Assembly: GCA_012932295.1 (NCBI GenBank)
Contig: JAAONU010000001.1
Coordinates: 30,008,921-30,072,920, forward strand
Origin: Cyclina sinensis
Taxonomy: Eukaryota > Mollusca > Bivalvia > Venerida > Veneridae
DNA: 64,000 nt
Direction: 5' to 3'
The notes beneath the pieces are model-generated. The model was not told the DNA's origin. It was given only the letters and a program-made list of their open reading frames with translations, and ran no database searches. Shown one piece after another: positions 38,865 to 49,900 of this stretch. How positions within the stretch are numbered: the stretch's first letter is position 1; every line of letters begins with the position of its first letter. Both the position numbers and the translations under genes were made by a program.

Positions 38865-38870
38865 AATAAA
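38865..38870 (+). terminator. Candidate poly(A) signal AATAAA (distal)
   Basis: Canonical hexamer followed by TTTGTTATTCTT some 25 bases downstream. Candidate alternative end of the cytohesin transcript. Confidence 0.4.
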
Positions 38871-38890
38871 GTATTCATATAATTGAAAGC

Positions 38891-39888
38891 TTTGTTATTC
38901 TTCAGCGTTGGAACATACCAACTCAGTAAAAGAACCTCCTAACTAATGGAAGTCAATCTTTTTTTGCTGGCAATGATTTTCATTTTGCCTCAAGTCATGT
39001 AAAAGGTACATAATTATCTTAGAAATAAGATTCTAAGATTATGTGTATTTTCATCATATTGTTTTTCCATTAAATCTAAAATATCTTTGCCATAAACTAT
39101 TTACCTGTGAACAAGCTTTGAGGTGTTTTTCATTTGCTTGGAAAAATGCATGATAATTGTAATATTTGTTATAAGATCCCTATTCTTTGACAGGACCTGC
39201 TATAAAACTTGGCAAGCAATACTCTTTGAACTATGTTGAGAATGGATCATTACCCATAGTACCATGACAACTGTGATGTAATTTGTCCTGAAATATTTCC
39301 TTGTCAAAACCAATACATGGATAGACAAAAGATTTATTGCACTAGTAAAGGGGCTATCAGTGATAGTGGGTGTAGTACCCATTTGTGTTTTCATTACAAA
39401 AAGAAGGTATATGCTGACAAATAGTTAGTGTAACATGACTGTGAGGAACATGAGTAAAACAAAAATCCACGACAGTTGAATAATTAGAGTTGCAGGAGGT
39501 AAATACAACCAAATAAGTCTCGTTATCAAAAGCTTTGAGGTCCTTTTGAAATTCAGTTGTATGTGTTTAGACACTGCTGTTGAAATGAAGTTTGTTAAAT
39601 GATTAACTTAGTCTTACAAGAATCAAGAAACATCCCTAAATTGACATTTTCAGTAACACTAGAATGTCCTTTTATTTTCTTCAGTGACCAGGGACATATT
39701 AATTAGGGCTGTTCTTGGCAATCCTGCCAATATCAACAGAAACTTCTAAGACTGTAAGTCTCAGTGCAAATGATAATCATGTTAATTTTCATTCATTCAA
39801 ATACTCATTTTTTCCCCTCAGCTGGGCTCAATTTTACTTTTTATTTTACTGATTTCATTAATGACAAGAGATATGTTACACATGGTTA
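38891..39888. other. Intergenic, nothing recognised
   Basis: AT-rich sequence between the convergent genes, with no exon-like stretch and no repeat that I can bound. Confidence 0.5.
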
Positions 39889-40313
39889 ATCCCCCCGCCG
39901 GGAAGAAGCTACCTGAAGGTTGTACTTTCAAACACTCAATGTAATAATGTTTGAAGAAAATCCCACAAAAAATAGGCAAGGTAGAGTTATTGTTCTTGCA
40001 AACTGCACTTCCTACCAATGTGCAATGTCAGTGTATTAAGTTTGAAGAAAATCTCTCAAGCACTTTTGGAGTTATGCTTCGGACTAAGTTTTTCAATTAA
40101 ATCTGATAAAGGGGAATAATTCTAAAAGTAGGCAAGGTAGAGTTATTATTCTTTCACACTGCACCTCCTCCTAATGTGCTCTTTCAGTATATGAAGTTTG
40201 AAGAAAATCACTCAAGTACTTTTGGAGTTATGCTCTGGACAAAACTGGAACGGACGAACACACGGACGGACAGAGACCATTTCTAATATCCCCACTGCAT
40301 TTGGCGGGGGGAT
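39889..40313. mobile_element. Element with ATCCCCCCGCC ends carrying 156-bp repeats
   Basis: ATCCCCCCGCC at 39889-39899 is matched by GGCGGGGGGAT at 40303-40313. Two copies of a 156-bp unit (marker AGGCAAGGTAGAGTTATT at 39974 and 40130) fill it, and an ACGGACGGACAG tract lies next to the right end. Non-coding. Confidence 0.85.
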
Positions 40314-40379
40314 AATAAGTTCAAGAATTCAAGAATTAGATATATATGTATATGCTGGGATTTTTAAAATGTAAACAAG

Positions 40380-41223
40380 TAAATCTGATAAAGGGGAATA
40401 ACTCAAAAAAATAGGCAAGGTAGAGTTATTGGACTTGCACACTGCACTACCTACCAATGTGCTCTGTCAGTGTATGAAATTTGAATAAAATTCCTCAAGT
40501 AGTTTTGGAGTTATGCTCCGGACAAAATTTATCAAGTAATTCTGATAAAGGAGAATAACTCTAAAAATAGGCAAGGTAGAGTTATTGCACTTGCACACTG
40601 CACTACCTACCAATGTGCTCTGTCAGTGTATGAAGTTTGAATAAAATCCCTCAAGTAGTTTTAGAGTTATGCTCCGGACAAAATTTATCAAGTAATTCTG
40701 ATAAAGGGGAATAATAACTCTAAAAATAGGCAAGGTAGAGTTATTGCACTTGCACACTGCACTCCCTACCAATGTGCTCTGTCAGTGTATGAAGTTTGAA
40801 TAAAATCCCTCAAGTAGTTTTGGAGTTATGCTCCGGACAAAATTTATCAAGTAATTCTGATAAAGTGGAGTTACTCTAAAAATAGGCAAGGTAGAGTTAT
40901 TGGACTTGCACACTGCACTACCTACCAATGTGCTCTGTCAGTGTATGAAGTTTGAATAAAATCCCTCTGGCAGTTTTGGAGTTATGCTCCGGACAAAATT
41001 TATCAAGTAAATTTGATAAAGCGGAATAACTCTAAAAAAAGGCAAGGTAGAGTTATTGCACTTTCACACTGCACTACCTACCAATGTGCTCTGTCAGTGT
41101 ATGAAGTTTGAATAAAATCCCTCAAGTAGTTTTGGAGTTATGCTCCGGACAAAATTGTTTCGGACAGACGCACGGACGGACGAAGGGCATTCCTAATATC
41201 CCCTCCGCCATTGGCGGGGGGAT
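40380..41223. mobile_element. 156-bp tandem array, five units, with the same right end
   Basis: The marker AGGCAAGGTAGAGTTATT occurs at about 40413, 40569, 40728, 40884 and 41040, a period of 156-159. Units include CTACCTACCAATGTGCTCTG and GAGTTATGCTCCGGACAAAA. The array ends with CACGGACGGACGAA and GGCGGGGGGAT at 41213-41223. Its left inverted end is missing, so it is either truncated or a tail-to-tail duplicate of the neighbouring copy. Confidence 0.85.
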
Positions 41224-42790
41224 AAAAAGAGCTTTACAAACACTTTTTGCTCGGAAAGCTGACATCTCACTTTCTTCTATAGCTTATATATGCAATTTTA
41301 ATCACTTTCAGTATGTTGCTTGGTACACACTTTCCAACAGATTAAAAAAATATGCCACCTTAAAGCATGTCATAATAGACAGATGTGATGGCAATTACTC
41401 CCTTTAGAATTTCAAATCAAAGTTATTCAAATTTTTACAGTAAATGTGCACAGCCATTGCCTTGGTTACATTGCCTGGTTACAAGATATTTGACCTTCAC
41501 ATTAGAAGAATGCTGGGACATCTGGAATACTATTAAAATGTATGTAATTGAAAATCTGAAAAAAAAAGAAGAGACACCACTGTTATTCTTTTCAGGTCAA
41601 TGATAGACTGAATATTGTCCATTATAATGGATGTTTTGTTTCATATTTCTTGGCCTATAACCATGGCAACAGTTTTGGAGACAAGTTAATTCTTATAGGA
41701 GTGATATTATTTTAATGAAATAAAAGCAGTTAAAATTTTGTAAAAAAAAAAAAGATGGGATACATTGAAAAGGTTTAGAATTTTACAATGGAAAAGCTAC
41801 TGTTGTTATCTCTACCATATTAATTTACTGCCAACAGGAACCTGGAGAAAATTGTTCAAGGAATATAAATTCTGCGTGTTTGCTTTTGAACATCCTAGTA
41901 TTTAGTACCTCTATACAGGAAGTTGAAATCTTCAGACATTCATCCTGAGTATTCAGTTGTTGATAATACATAGATATAAGTCACTTTCCAAAATGTTCAA
42001 GTGCCCTTTTTTCTCATTAGCAGTCTGCAGAAAGAATATTGTTGCTCTTGCTGATAAGTATTTCCTGATAAACCTTGTCTGAAACACTAAAAACCTTGAC
42101 ACTTGTTACACTGACTGGAAAACAAGTTCTTTTACATTTAGCAAACCAAGTCTGACTGCTTTTAGTTCAAACCAGTACTTTCACCACAGGTGTGGAATAA
42201 GGAAAAGCCACTCTTGATCAGGTTAACATCAGAGACCTTGTAATCAATGTCAGTACCTTACCCCAGACAACTGCTCCTATCTTGCACAAACGAATAAGCA
42301 TGATTATGTCAATGGTCTAAAGGGAAGGAATTCTATTCATTTCAGTAGAGGTATTTAGCTCTTGGTATTTCTCACTATATGGAAATAGAAATCATGCCTG
42401 TCCAATTTTTCATTGCTGTATTTTTCACAATACAGGATGATATAACTCTTTTAAAAGATACTTGTCAGAACACTTTTCTTCACATAGCATATGCTATTTC
42501 CTAGGTCTGTACATGGTTCAATCATAATTATTTACAAACAACTTATGAAGCATATAGTAATACAGGCATTTCTGATGCAACCATTCTATGTTGTGCATTT
42601 TTATCACTATATACAACTGTAAGGATTTAGTCGATAGTTTCACTAATAATCAAACTATATGGTAGGTCAACTATATCCAAATTTATTTATAAGATTTTTT
42701 TTTGTAGAGTGAGAAATGCTGAAATGGACACAAAAATATGAATACATCATGCTGTTTATATAAAACATAAGGAGAAACCATTTTGTGTTT
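41224..42790. other. Intergenic, nothing recognised
   Basis: AT-rich, no exon-like sequence. CCATGGCAAC near 41661 is half of the X-box palindrome seen at 21219. Confidence 0.5.
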
Positions 42791-42796
42791 TCACTG

Positions 42797-42802
42797 TTTA
42801 TT
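42797..42802 (-). terminator. Candidate poly(A) signal of the USP gene
   Basis: TTTATT on the plus strand is AATAAA on the minus strand, about 1.03 kb past the stop codon. An ATTAAA variant lies nearer (plus-strand TTTAAT at 43084-43089). Confidence 0.5.
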
Positions 42803-43831
42803 TTAATTCATTATTGCATTTTTCATTAACATTTACATCTATCAACACTAATTTTATCTTCAGCCATGACAACATGATAACTTAACACTAATACATCCAA
42901 CTGAAGATCACGTGTAAAAATTAATGCGAGTTAAATCCTAACATATACATAATCAACAATTTCATTAACATGATTGCATTAATACATCCAAAATAACAAA
43001 ATAAAAAAAGAAAACATTTTTGTCAACACAGCACTTTCATCTGCTAATCAATAAATTGAATTACACATTAGTAAGGAATCGCATTTAATTATTTAACCCT
43101 GAACGTGCTGAAATTTTGTAATGGATTTGCCCAGCTTTGAATTTGGAACAGTCCATTCAAGTTTAAGGGATGTCAATATCAAAATTCAAAAATGGAGCTA
43201 CCAACAGTATAGAGCCTGGTCAGACTGCACGGATGTGCAGGCTGGCCTGGCTCTATACTGGTGGCAAAGGCTATTCACTTTCGGTTCCAGCAGGTTAAGG
43301 GTTAAAGAAGCTTGCAGGATCTTGGTACAGTTTCCAACACCAATGATTTTCTGATAGATACATGTTATGTAATGTACCACAACTTGGTACCAGACCAAGA
43401 AAGATAATTACCACTGTAAACACAGTTAACATAAACACTGCAAACACTACATGTAATTCGTGAGACCCGATGTACATATAAAGAAAAATAAGGCAAAACT
43501 TGTTAGTTCAAATATATACTCAAGTATATGAACTACATGATGCAACTTAAGTAGTCAACAAAAATTCAGACTTTAAAGAAATCACTTCATATACAACTTA
43601 CAAAGGTTAGGTGATAAAGAATTTGTATACTGCAAAATAAAAGACACTAAAGCATTCATAAGACTTAGTAACAATTTAATAACAAGCAAATATAATCCTT
43701 CATTCATAGTAAAAAATATTTCATACTTCTTTTTCTCCCCATACTTTAAACATCTGTTCACATGATAAATAATACAAATAAATAATGAGGCAATGTATAT
43801 ATGTAAACAGAAAGTCTGATAAAATTGCATG
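42803..43831 (-). other. USP gene 3' UTR
   Basis: Follows the stop at 43832-43834 on the minus strand and reaches the candidate signal at 42797. It is AT-rich and includes the TTAA-flanked element at 43093-43305. The UTR end is inferred. Confidence 0.5.
43093..43305. mobile_element. TTAA-flanked MITE (piggyBac-like)
   Basis: The segment begins TTAACCCTGAACGTGCTG and ends CAGCAGGTTAAGGGTTAA. The ends are thus CCCT..AGGG between two TTAA target copies, with an imperfect 14-bp terminal inverted repeat. An internal inverted pair is visible too: CAGTATAGAGCCTGGTCAGA and, 50 bases on, CTGGCCTGGCTCTATACTG. It has no coding frame. TTAA duplication is typical of piggyBac-type transposition, which is an inference here. 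It would be carried in the USP 3' UTR. Confidence 0.8.
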
Positions 43832-43918
43832 TTATGTTTTGTTTGGGTAATACTGAGGTCTGTCTGGTTTATTCTGGCTGGCAAATGGGTTATTATCTCC
43901 GACTTTTATAGAAGACCA
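43832..43918 (-). CDS. USP36: USP36-like exon 17: C-terminus and stop
   Basis: Acceptor CTTTCAG|TGG at 43918 and stop TAA at 43834-43832. It encodes [20 protein letters not shown] then PQYYPNKT. No domain is recognised; the phase fits the upstream exon exactly. A second frame on this strand through 43884-43582 is out of phase and is not coding. Confidence 0.85.
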   Translation of the reverse strand, partial: WSSIKVGDNNPFASQNKPDRPQYYPNKT

Positions 43919-46900
43919 CTGAAAGAAGAGAAGGCAACAATAGTTATTGGTTACTAACATTACTAAACAAAAATATACAATAAAAATTTCTGCAATTCAC
44001 ATAATTTGTACTGAAACTTCTCTTCAAAGTTAAACAGTTCATAATAAGCTAAAAATCTTATATTCCAGCACAAATATAGCAAGCAAATTTTAACCATCTA
44101 TCTTTCACTGTTTTTACCTGAAAATGAAGTGTTACTAAACCGTATCAGAGATATTTAACTTACATTGATTTTGGACCTGTTGATCTGGTCTTGTTTCTGC
44201 TGAAACATGTTGCTGTTATGATGATGTTCATTATGGTGTTTGTGTTGTTTTACCTTCTTTATCTAAAATATACATGTAAATATATCATTATTGAAATTAT
44301 TTAGCTCAAACCAGTACCTTTCAAACAAAAGTTATGATTTGAATGACAAACTAACTTCCTGTATTCAAAAATGTAAAAACGAGAAATAAGGTACACTAAT
44401 TATACTCTGTTATGTGTCCATCATTTCTGGAAGAAAGCAGCTAGTAAACCTTGAACTCTCTTGCAATGAGTCAGGTCATTAGAAGTCAGCTTCCAAATGG
44501 CCAGTAGCTACTAATTTTATTCAACACAAATTTTCACAATTTCTGGTACTTTAAAAATGACATGTATTTTTGAAACAATGAAAAGATTTCATTACTAAGT
44601 TCTGTTTCTTAGTGCCAACCTAATGGAAGCATATGTTATATACACAACTCTGAAGCAGACTGTTACTGCAGTTATCAGCAACTTACAATGCTGTATCCTT
44701 AATGATTCAATCATTAAAAACAACTGAAATATCTTACTTTGCCTCTGTCAAATTCATCATCATATTCATCATCAGAATCTTTTCTCTTCCGACTGACATA
44801 TTCTCTTTCTTTGTCAATATCTAGTTGTGACTTGCTACCATCCCAACCTGAAACTGGTTAAAACAAGGAAGACATTATACAAATCTAGAACTGATGCTTT
44901 TAAACTAGCTTACATTTCCAATCAATCACAAAGGTGCTTCATGAAAAATGGAGTACTTCCAAACCATGAAAAATCATCCCTTTGAACAGTCTGAATTTCG
45001 AGTCAACATTTGTTTTCCAAGGATTCTTTATTAAACACTACTGTATCTAAAAAAATTCTAATGTATTCTTGTGATCAGCTGGCATGTACCTAACTTAAAA
45101 TCTAACGACAAAAGAATACAACTCCCTTTCACAAATCTCCACACACAGACATTTGATCTTATAAAATCAATATACATTTGTATTTATTTTTTTTAATATA
45201 GAAAGATTGATCCTACATACCAGGTGCACCATAGCAGAACGAGGACACTTTTTCTAGTTCTTGCGCCACCTTGGAGGCCTTTAGACCATCCCAACTCCTT
45301 GATACTGTTGGGGTTGATGTACCGCTAGATGACTTCCTCTTGTAACCATCATTAATGTGATGGTCCCACCTGTGACTTGGTGTCACTGAAGATAGTACAT
45401 TGTTACAGTGAGAAAAAAAAAGGCCAATACCTATCTCAGTCTTAAAGAGACTAAATCCAGAAAGAATTCTTCCTACAAACAGAAGTTTTAATACTTTCCA
45501 CCATTTATAAAATGTGTTACCAATTTGATTCATCCAGGTTAAGGACTATTTGAGAAAGTACCTATCAGCACAAATCCAGCAAATGGCAAATACTATTTCT
45601 CACAATACAGCTTCTCAATACTTCAAAGTTTCTACAAAAAACTTAAACTGACCTGGTTCTGACACTGATGGCCTCACAGGAACAGGTTTCTCTACCCATT
45701 CAAATTCCCCTGAAGATTCAGAATCCTTTCTTCTTCTGTTGTGTGATGTATCATTTATTTCTCTATCATGCTTATGTCTGTGGTGCCTATCATTTTTCTC
45801 CTCCCTGTTCTTGTGTCTGTAACCCTCATCATACTCTCTATCATATTTTCTGCCCTGCTGTTTCTTGTCACTTCTATCTTTATGCCTGTCCAAACTTTCC
45901 TCTTGTGCTCTCTCATGTTTCTTGTGCCTCTTCTCACCTTTACTTCTGTGCCTCTCAATCATGTCATCATCTACATCCCTCACTTCCCTGTTGTATTTCT
46001 TGTCTTCCTTTTCCTCCCTCACTTCCTTGTATCTCTTATCTTCCTTCCCCTCATCCCTCACTTCCCTGTATATATTTTCTTCCCTCTCTTCATCTCTGTG
46101 CTTATGTTTCTTCTTTTTCTTCTTATGTGACCTGCCTGGTGACTCGTCTTCACTTAGTTCTGCATAGTTGTGCTCTCTCTCATGGTGCTTTCTCTTCTTG
46201 TGCTTCTTATGTTTCTTCCACTTCTTGTACAGTCTGTAATCTTCTGAATTCTTGTCTTTTGGCTTCTCAGGTTTTATCAAGAGGGCTCTATCACTTACAT
46301 CTTCAAAAGGACTTGAACAATCTTCCTCTACTCTATCAGCCCTAGCATCTTTGGCACTCCTCTCTGCAGCATCTTTTCTTCCAGGTGTGACAGTCCAGCC
46401 ATCATGTTTTCTCTCTGGACAACCGTAGGATGGGTTGTTATTCTTCTTCAAAACTGACCATTCATGAGTGGAGCCACTGCTGTGGACAGAACTACTACTG
46501 GACCCTATGGAAGGACTCTGCATGGATTCCAAACTGGTGTGCCATTCTCCAGTACCAGAATGCTTTGCCTGAGCTGGTTCAGTTTCACAGGACAGGGTCT
46601 CACTGAACTGTCTCTTCAGTGAGGTGGACTGGCCATGCTTGGATGAGATCACTTTGAGATCTTTTGGTCTGCGATCATGATGAGAACTTGCATGACTGAC
46701 CTTATCTTTCATGGTGACAGTGTTATACAAATGAGCATTTCCTGGCACTGAGGTGGTTGCATTTAAAGCTTCATCTAACACCAATCTACTTTTCTTTTGT
46801 CCATTTTCTTTCTTGCAGCTTTCACTTGTAGGACTTCCATTGTGGCTTGGAGATGAATTTCCTGAGCTATCAGAATCACTCCCATATGGCACAATCTTTC

Positions 46901-49900
46901 GTCTCTTTCTGGGCTTTTTGCTCTGGTTTATGATCCTTCTGCCGCCATCTGGAGATGTCTCAATGGTATAGCTCTGGCCATTGGTAACCTTTAAGCAAAC
47001 AGACGCCTCAGATTTGATGGAGGAGTTGCTGTTGACACGAGAGATTGGTTTTGGTGAAGAAGCAGGCACCTCGGGTTTCACAGCTGCTTTTGGTTTCTCA
47101 GGGGTCTTGTGAGTCTCTTTGGGCTTGCTCTTCTCCCCAAAACTGAACTTGACTTTATCTCTGTCTGAGGACAGGGGCACAAGGGGTGATTTGACAGATC
47201 TGCCCACATCATTGCTTGGAACAGCTGAAATTCAAGTAAAGCTACTTAGCACAAAGGCATTCTTAAATACCTATTAACTGACATGATAATGAAAAAGCCC
47301 TGTTTAACAGTTTAATTACTCAGGTCATCTGTCAAGATGTTTCTTACATATGAAAAGAAGATCTGACAATCTTTTTAAAGGCAGACAGTAATACAAAAGA
47401 CAAATTCTGTTATCTAAGGAAAAGAACTACTGTGTCTTCATGTATACATCAGGATCAATTTCCTAAAAAACACAAGAACCTAATCACAGTGTGAAGAATT
47501 CTATACATCCTTTTCTCAGGAATATAAAAGAATGAAAAGGGAACAACTTACAGCATATCTTCTGACTAGACTGTGCAGAAAACTTATGGTTTCTGGCCTC
47601 AAAGGTTGGATTTGTAAGCTTCTGCTGCTGTGGTGCAACACCTACAGGTCTAGCCACTTTCTGGTTCCCACTGACAGTTGGAGAGGACTTCACTACAGAG
47701 GCATATGATGGACCAACATTTGTTTGAAGCTTTTGCTTTTGATTAATCTCATCCTGAAATACAATCAAGACAACATCTTCAGGGAAAATATGACAAGTAA
47801 TGTACAATATTTATACTAGTCAAACTGCAATGATAATTATGTACATTATTTATGCACACAGTCTGAAGTGGTGAATGTCAAAGGTTTCTAAGTTCCATTT
47901 AATATAGAAGCAGAGAGCACTTTTTTTTGCATTCACTCCCTGATATGTATTATCAATATAAATCATTGCAAACATTTCTAAATTACATACTCAGGAAAAA
48001 CAAAAAGACTACTTACCCTATTCCCCATGTGGGAATATTGGTTATCTTGAGACTTCATGGCAGGTCCAATCTGTGGAGTTGGAGGCATGTCTCGTAAGTA
48101 GAACAAAATGTAAGCAGAGTTCTCATTAAGACAGTGATGAGGGCTCCTCATATGCTTCTGAAAGTAGAATGACACATTTCAATATATTTCAGTATCTGTG
48201 CTAGACAAAAACTTAAAGCCATTTCTGACAAATATTACAAAATATCAACACAACAACATTACATTATTAGAGCAAAAGTCAGTTTTAAGTTTAAAATATG
48301 TAATGAGTTGAATACTTAATCACTTACCGAGGAGTCGTTAAAATGGTACCACTGGTTCTTGCAACGAACATTGGCTACATAATGTCCAGAATTACAGCTC
48401 ATTCCTTCATGCAGAATGGTAGCAAACAGTGTGTACTTGATAGGAGATCCCTGAAACAGTGACAATTCTATACACATGGATACACGCATTACAACACATT
48501 CACAGACAGATGGAGTTACAAAAATGTTTCTACATCCTTTAACCACATGGCTAGAGTAATATTGGCAAAGTTCTGGATATGTGACAAAATGAGATTCCTT
48601 ATCTGTGATACTAACAGAATATAACCGGAAGTAGTCTGACAGACTTTTAACTGATTCTTATGATTAAAATACTTACGTTTTTGTGTGACATGAAGGGACG
48701 AATATCCAGATGTAGAGGATAGCGGACTGACTTATGCACTTTGTTGCCACCACCAAACAAATGTCCAGCTGATCCAAACTGAAACCTGAAAAGATCAAAA
48801 CTTTTCAACTAATACTATACTAACATTACAACCATACTCCTTTGAGTAAAAAATTTCTGAGTGTCTCCAGATTATCTAAGTTAATAACACCTTGATCATT
48901 TTCCAACAGTTAACCAAAATGCTCTCTTCTTTTTGATCACTGATTTTCATTTCATTCCAAGTTTACAACACTAATTCCTGTGTTCTAATGATGGTTACAT
49001 GACAGACAATTACAAATGAAATTTTAATGATTTCAGCACAACTTCAATGAAATATTTGTTTTGCAATGACTGATTACTGTACAAACCTTTTGAGCTGTAT
49101 AGTAAGAACATTTGGTGCCTTGTGAATGGTAAACCTTTTGATAGCCATCACTTTCTGCTTACATCTGCAAGATAGTGACTACATACAGCATCATTTATAA
49201 AATCATCAAATAAATTTAGAGGACTTTTACACACAGGACAGCTAGCTTCCAATCAATGATGCTCACTGCATGAGAGCAAATAGAACTTATCTCTCCTACT
49301 AAAATAGATGTCAGCATGCTACCATTAGATGTCCCACATAAAGGAACAAACATTGCAAGAATTATTAGTTTAAAGAGACATCTATACAGAAAAAAAGAAA
49401 TATTAGAAAGGAAATTGCAGGCAAAAAAATCAGTTAACGACCAGACTTACTTCTCACACTTGTATGCATTGTCACTGTCTAGTTTTTCCGGAGACACAAA
49501 CTGGTGAAATGCTCGTTCAATATTGTCAGCTGTTTTGATGTCAAGAGAAACATCTAGTAGGGGGTCATATGTGTTCGATTTCTGACCACAGCGACAACAT
49601 AATACTGAAATATATCCAGTTCTTTACTTAAATACCTTACATTTCAACATCACATGATATGCTGTAACATTCTGAAGTCAACATTACTTTACAGTGCAAA
49701 AAAATAACCTAACAAATGAAATGTGAACCATTTCAGGAAGAACTGTACAAAAACTACAACATGTGAAACACAGAGTTTAGCTTTATCTTTTTATAACAGA
49801 CAAGCTTCATTTCTATCATTTGCTCATACCTTGAGATCTAAGATATCCACCAAATATCTGGTTGATGACAGTGGTCTCTTTACTGTACTTGTCAATACTA

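Larger units (their letters stand above)
35274..38890 (+). other. Cytohesin 3' UTR, with two candidate polyadenylation signals
   Basis: No other gene starts before the next AATAAA signals. AATAAA at 38003-38008 is followed by T/G-rich sequence and would give a 2.7 kb UTR. AATAAA at 38865-38870 would give 3.6 kb. The stretch is AT-rich and carries a Pumilio-type TGTAAATA at 37091-37098. The UTR extent is inferred; shorter forms are possible. Confidence 0.55.

Noticed and set aside
43582..43884. 100-codon minus-strand frame over the USP 3' end
   Set aside because: It is out of phase with the last USP exon, which joins correctly and stops at 43832-43834; the remainder is 3' UTR.
45668..46345. 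225-codon plus-strand frame, Cys/Ser/His-rich
   Set aside because: It is the antisense of the charged USP exon, which has clear family similarity and correct splice sites on the minus strand.
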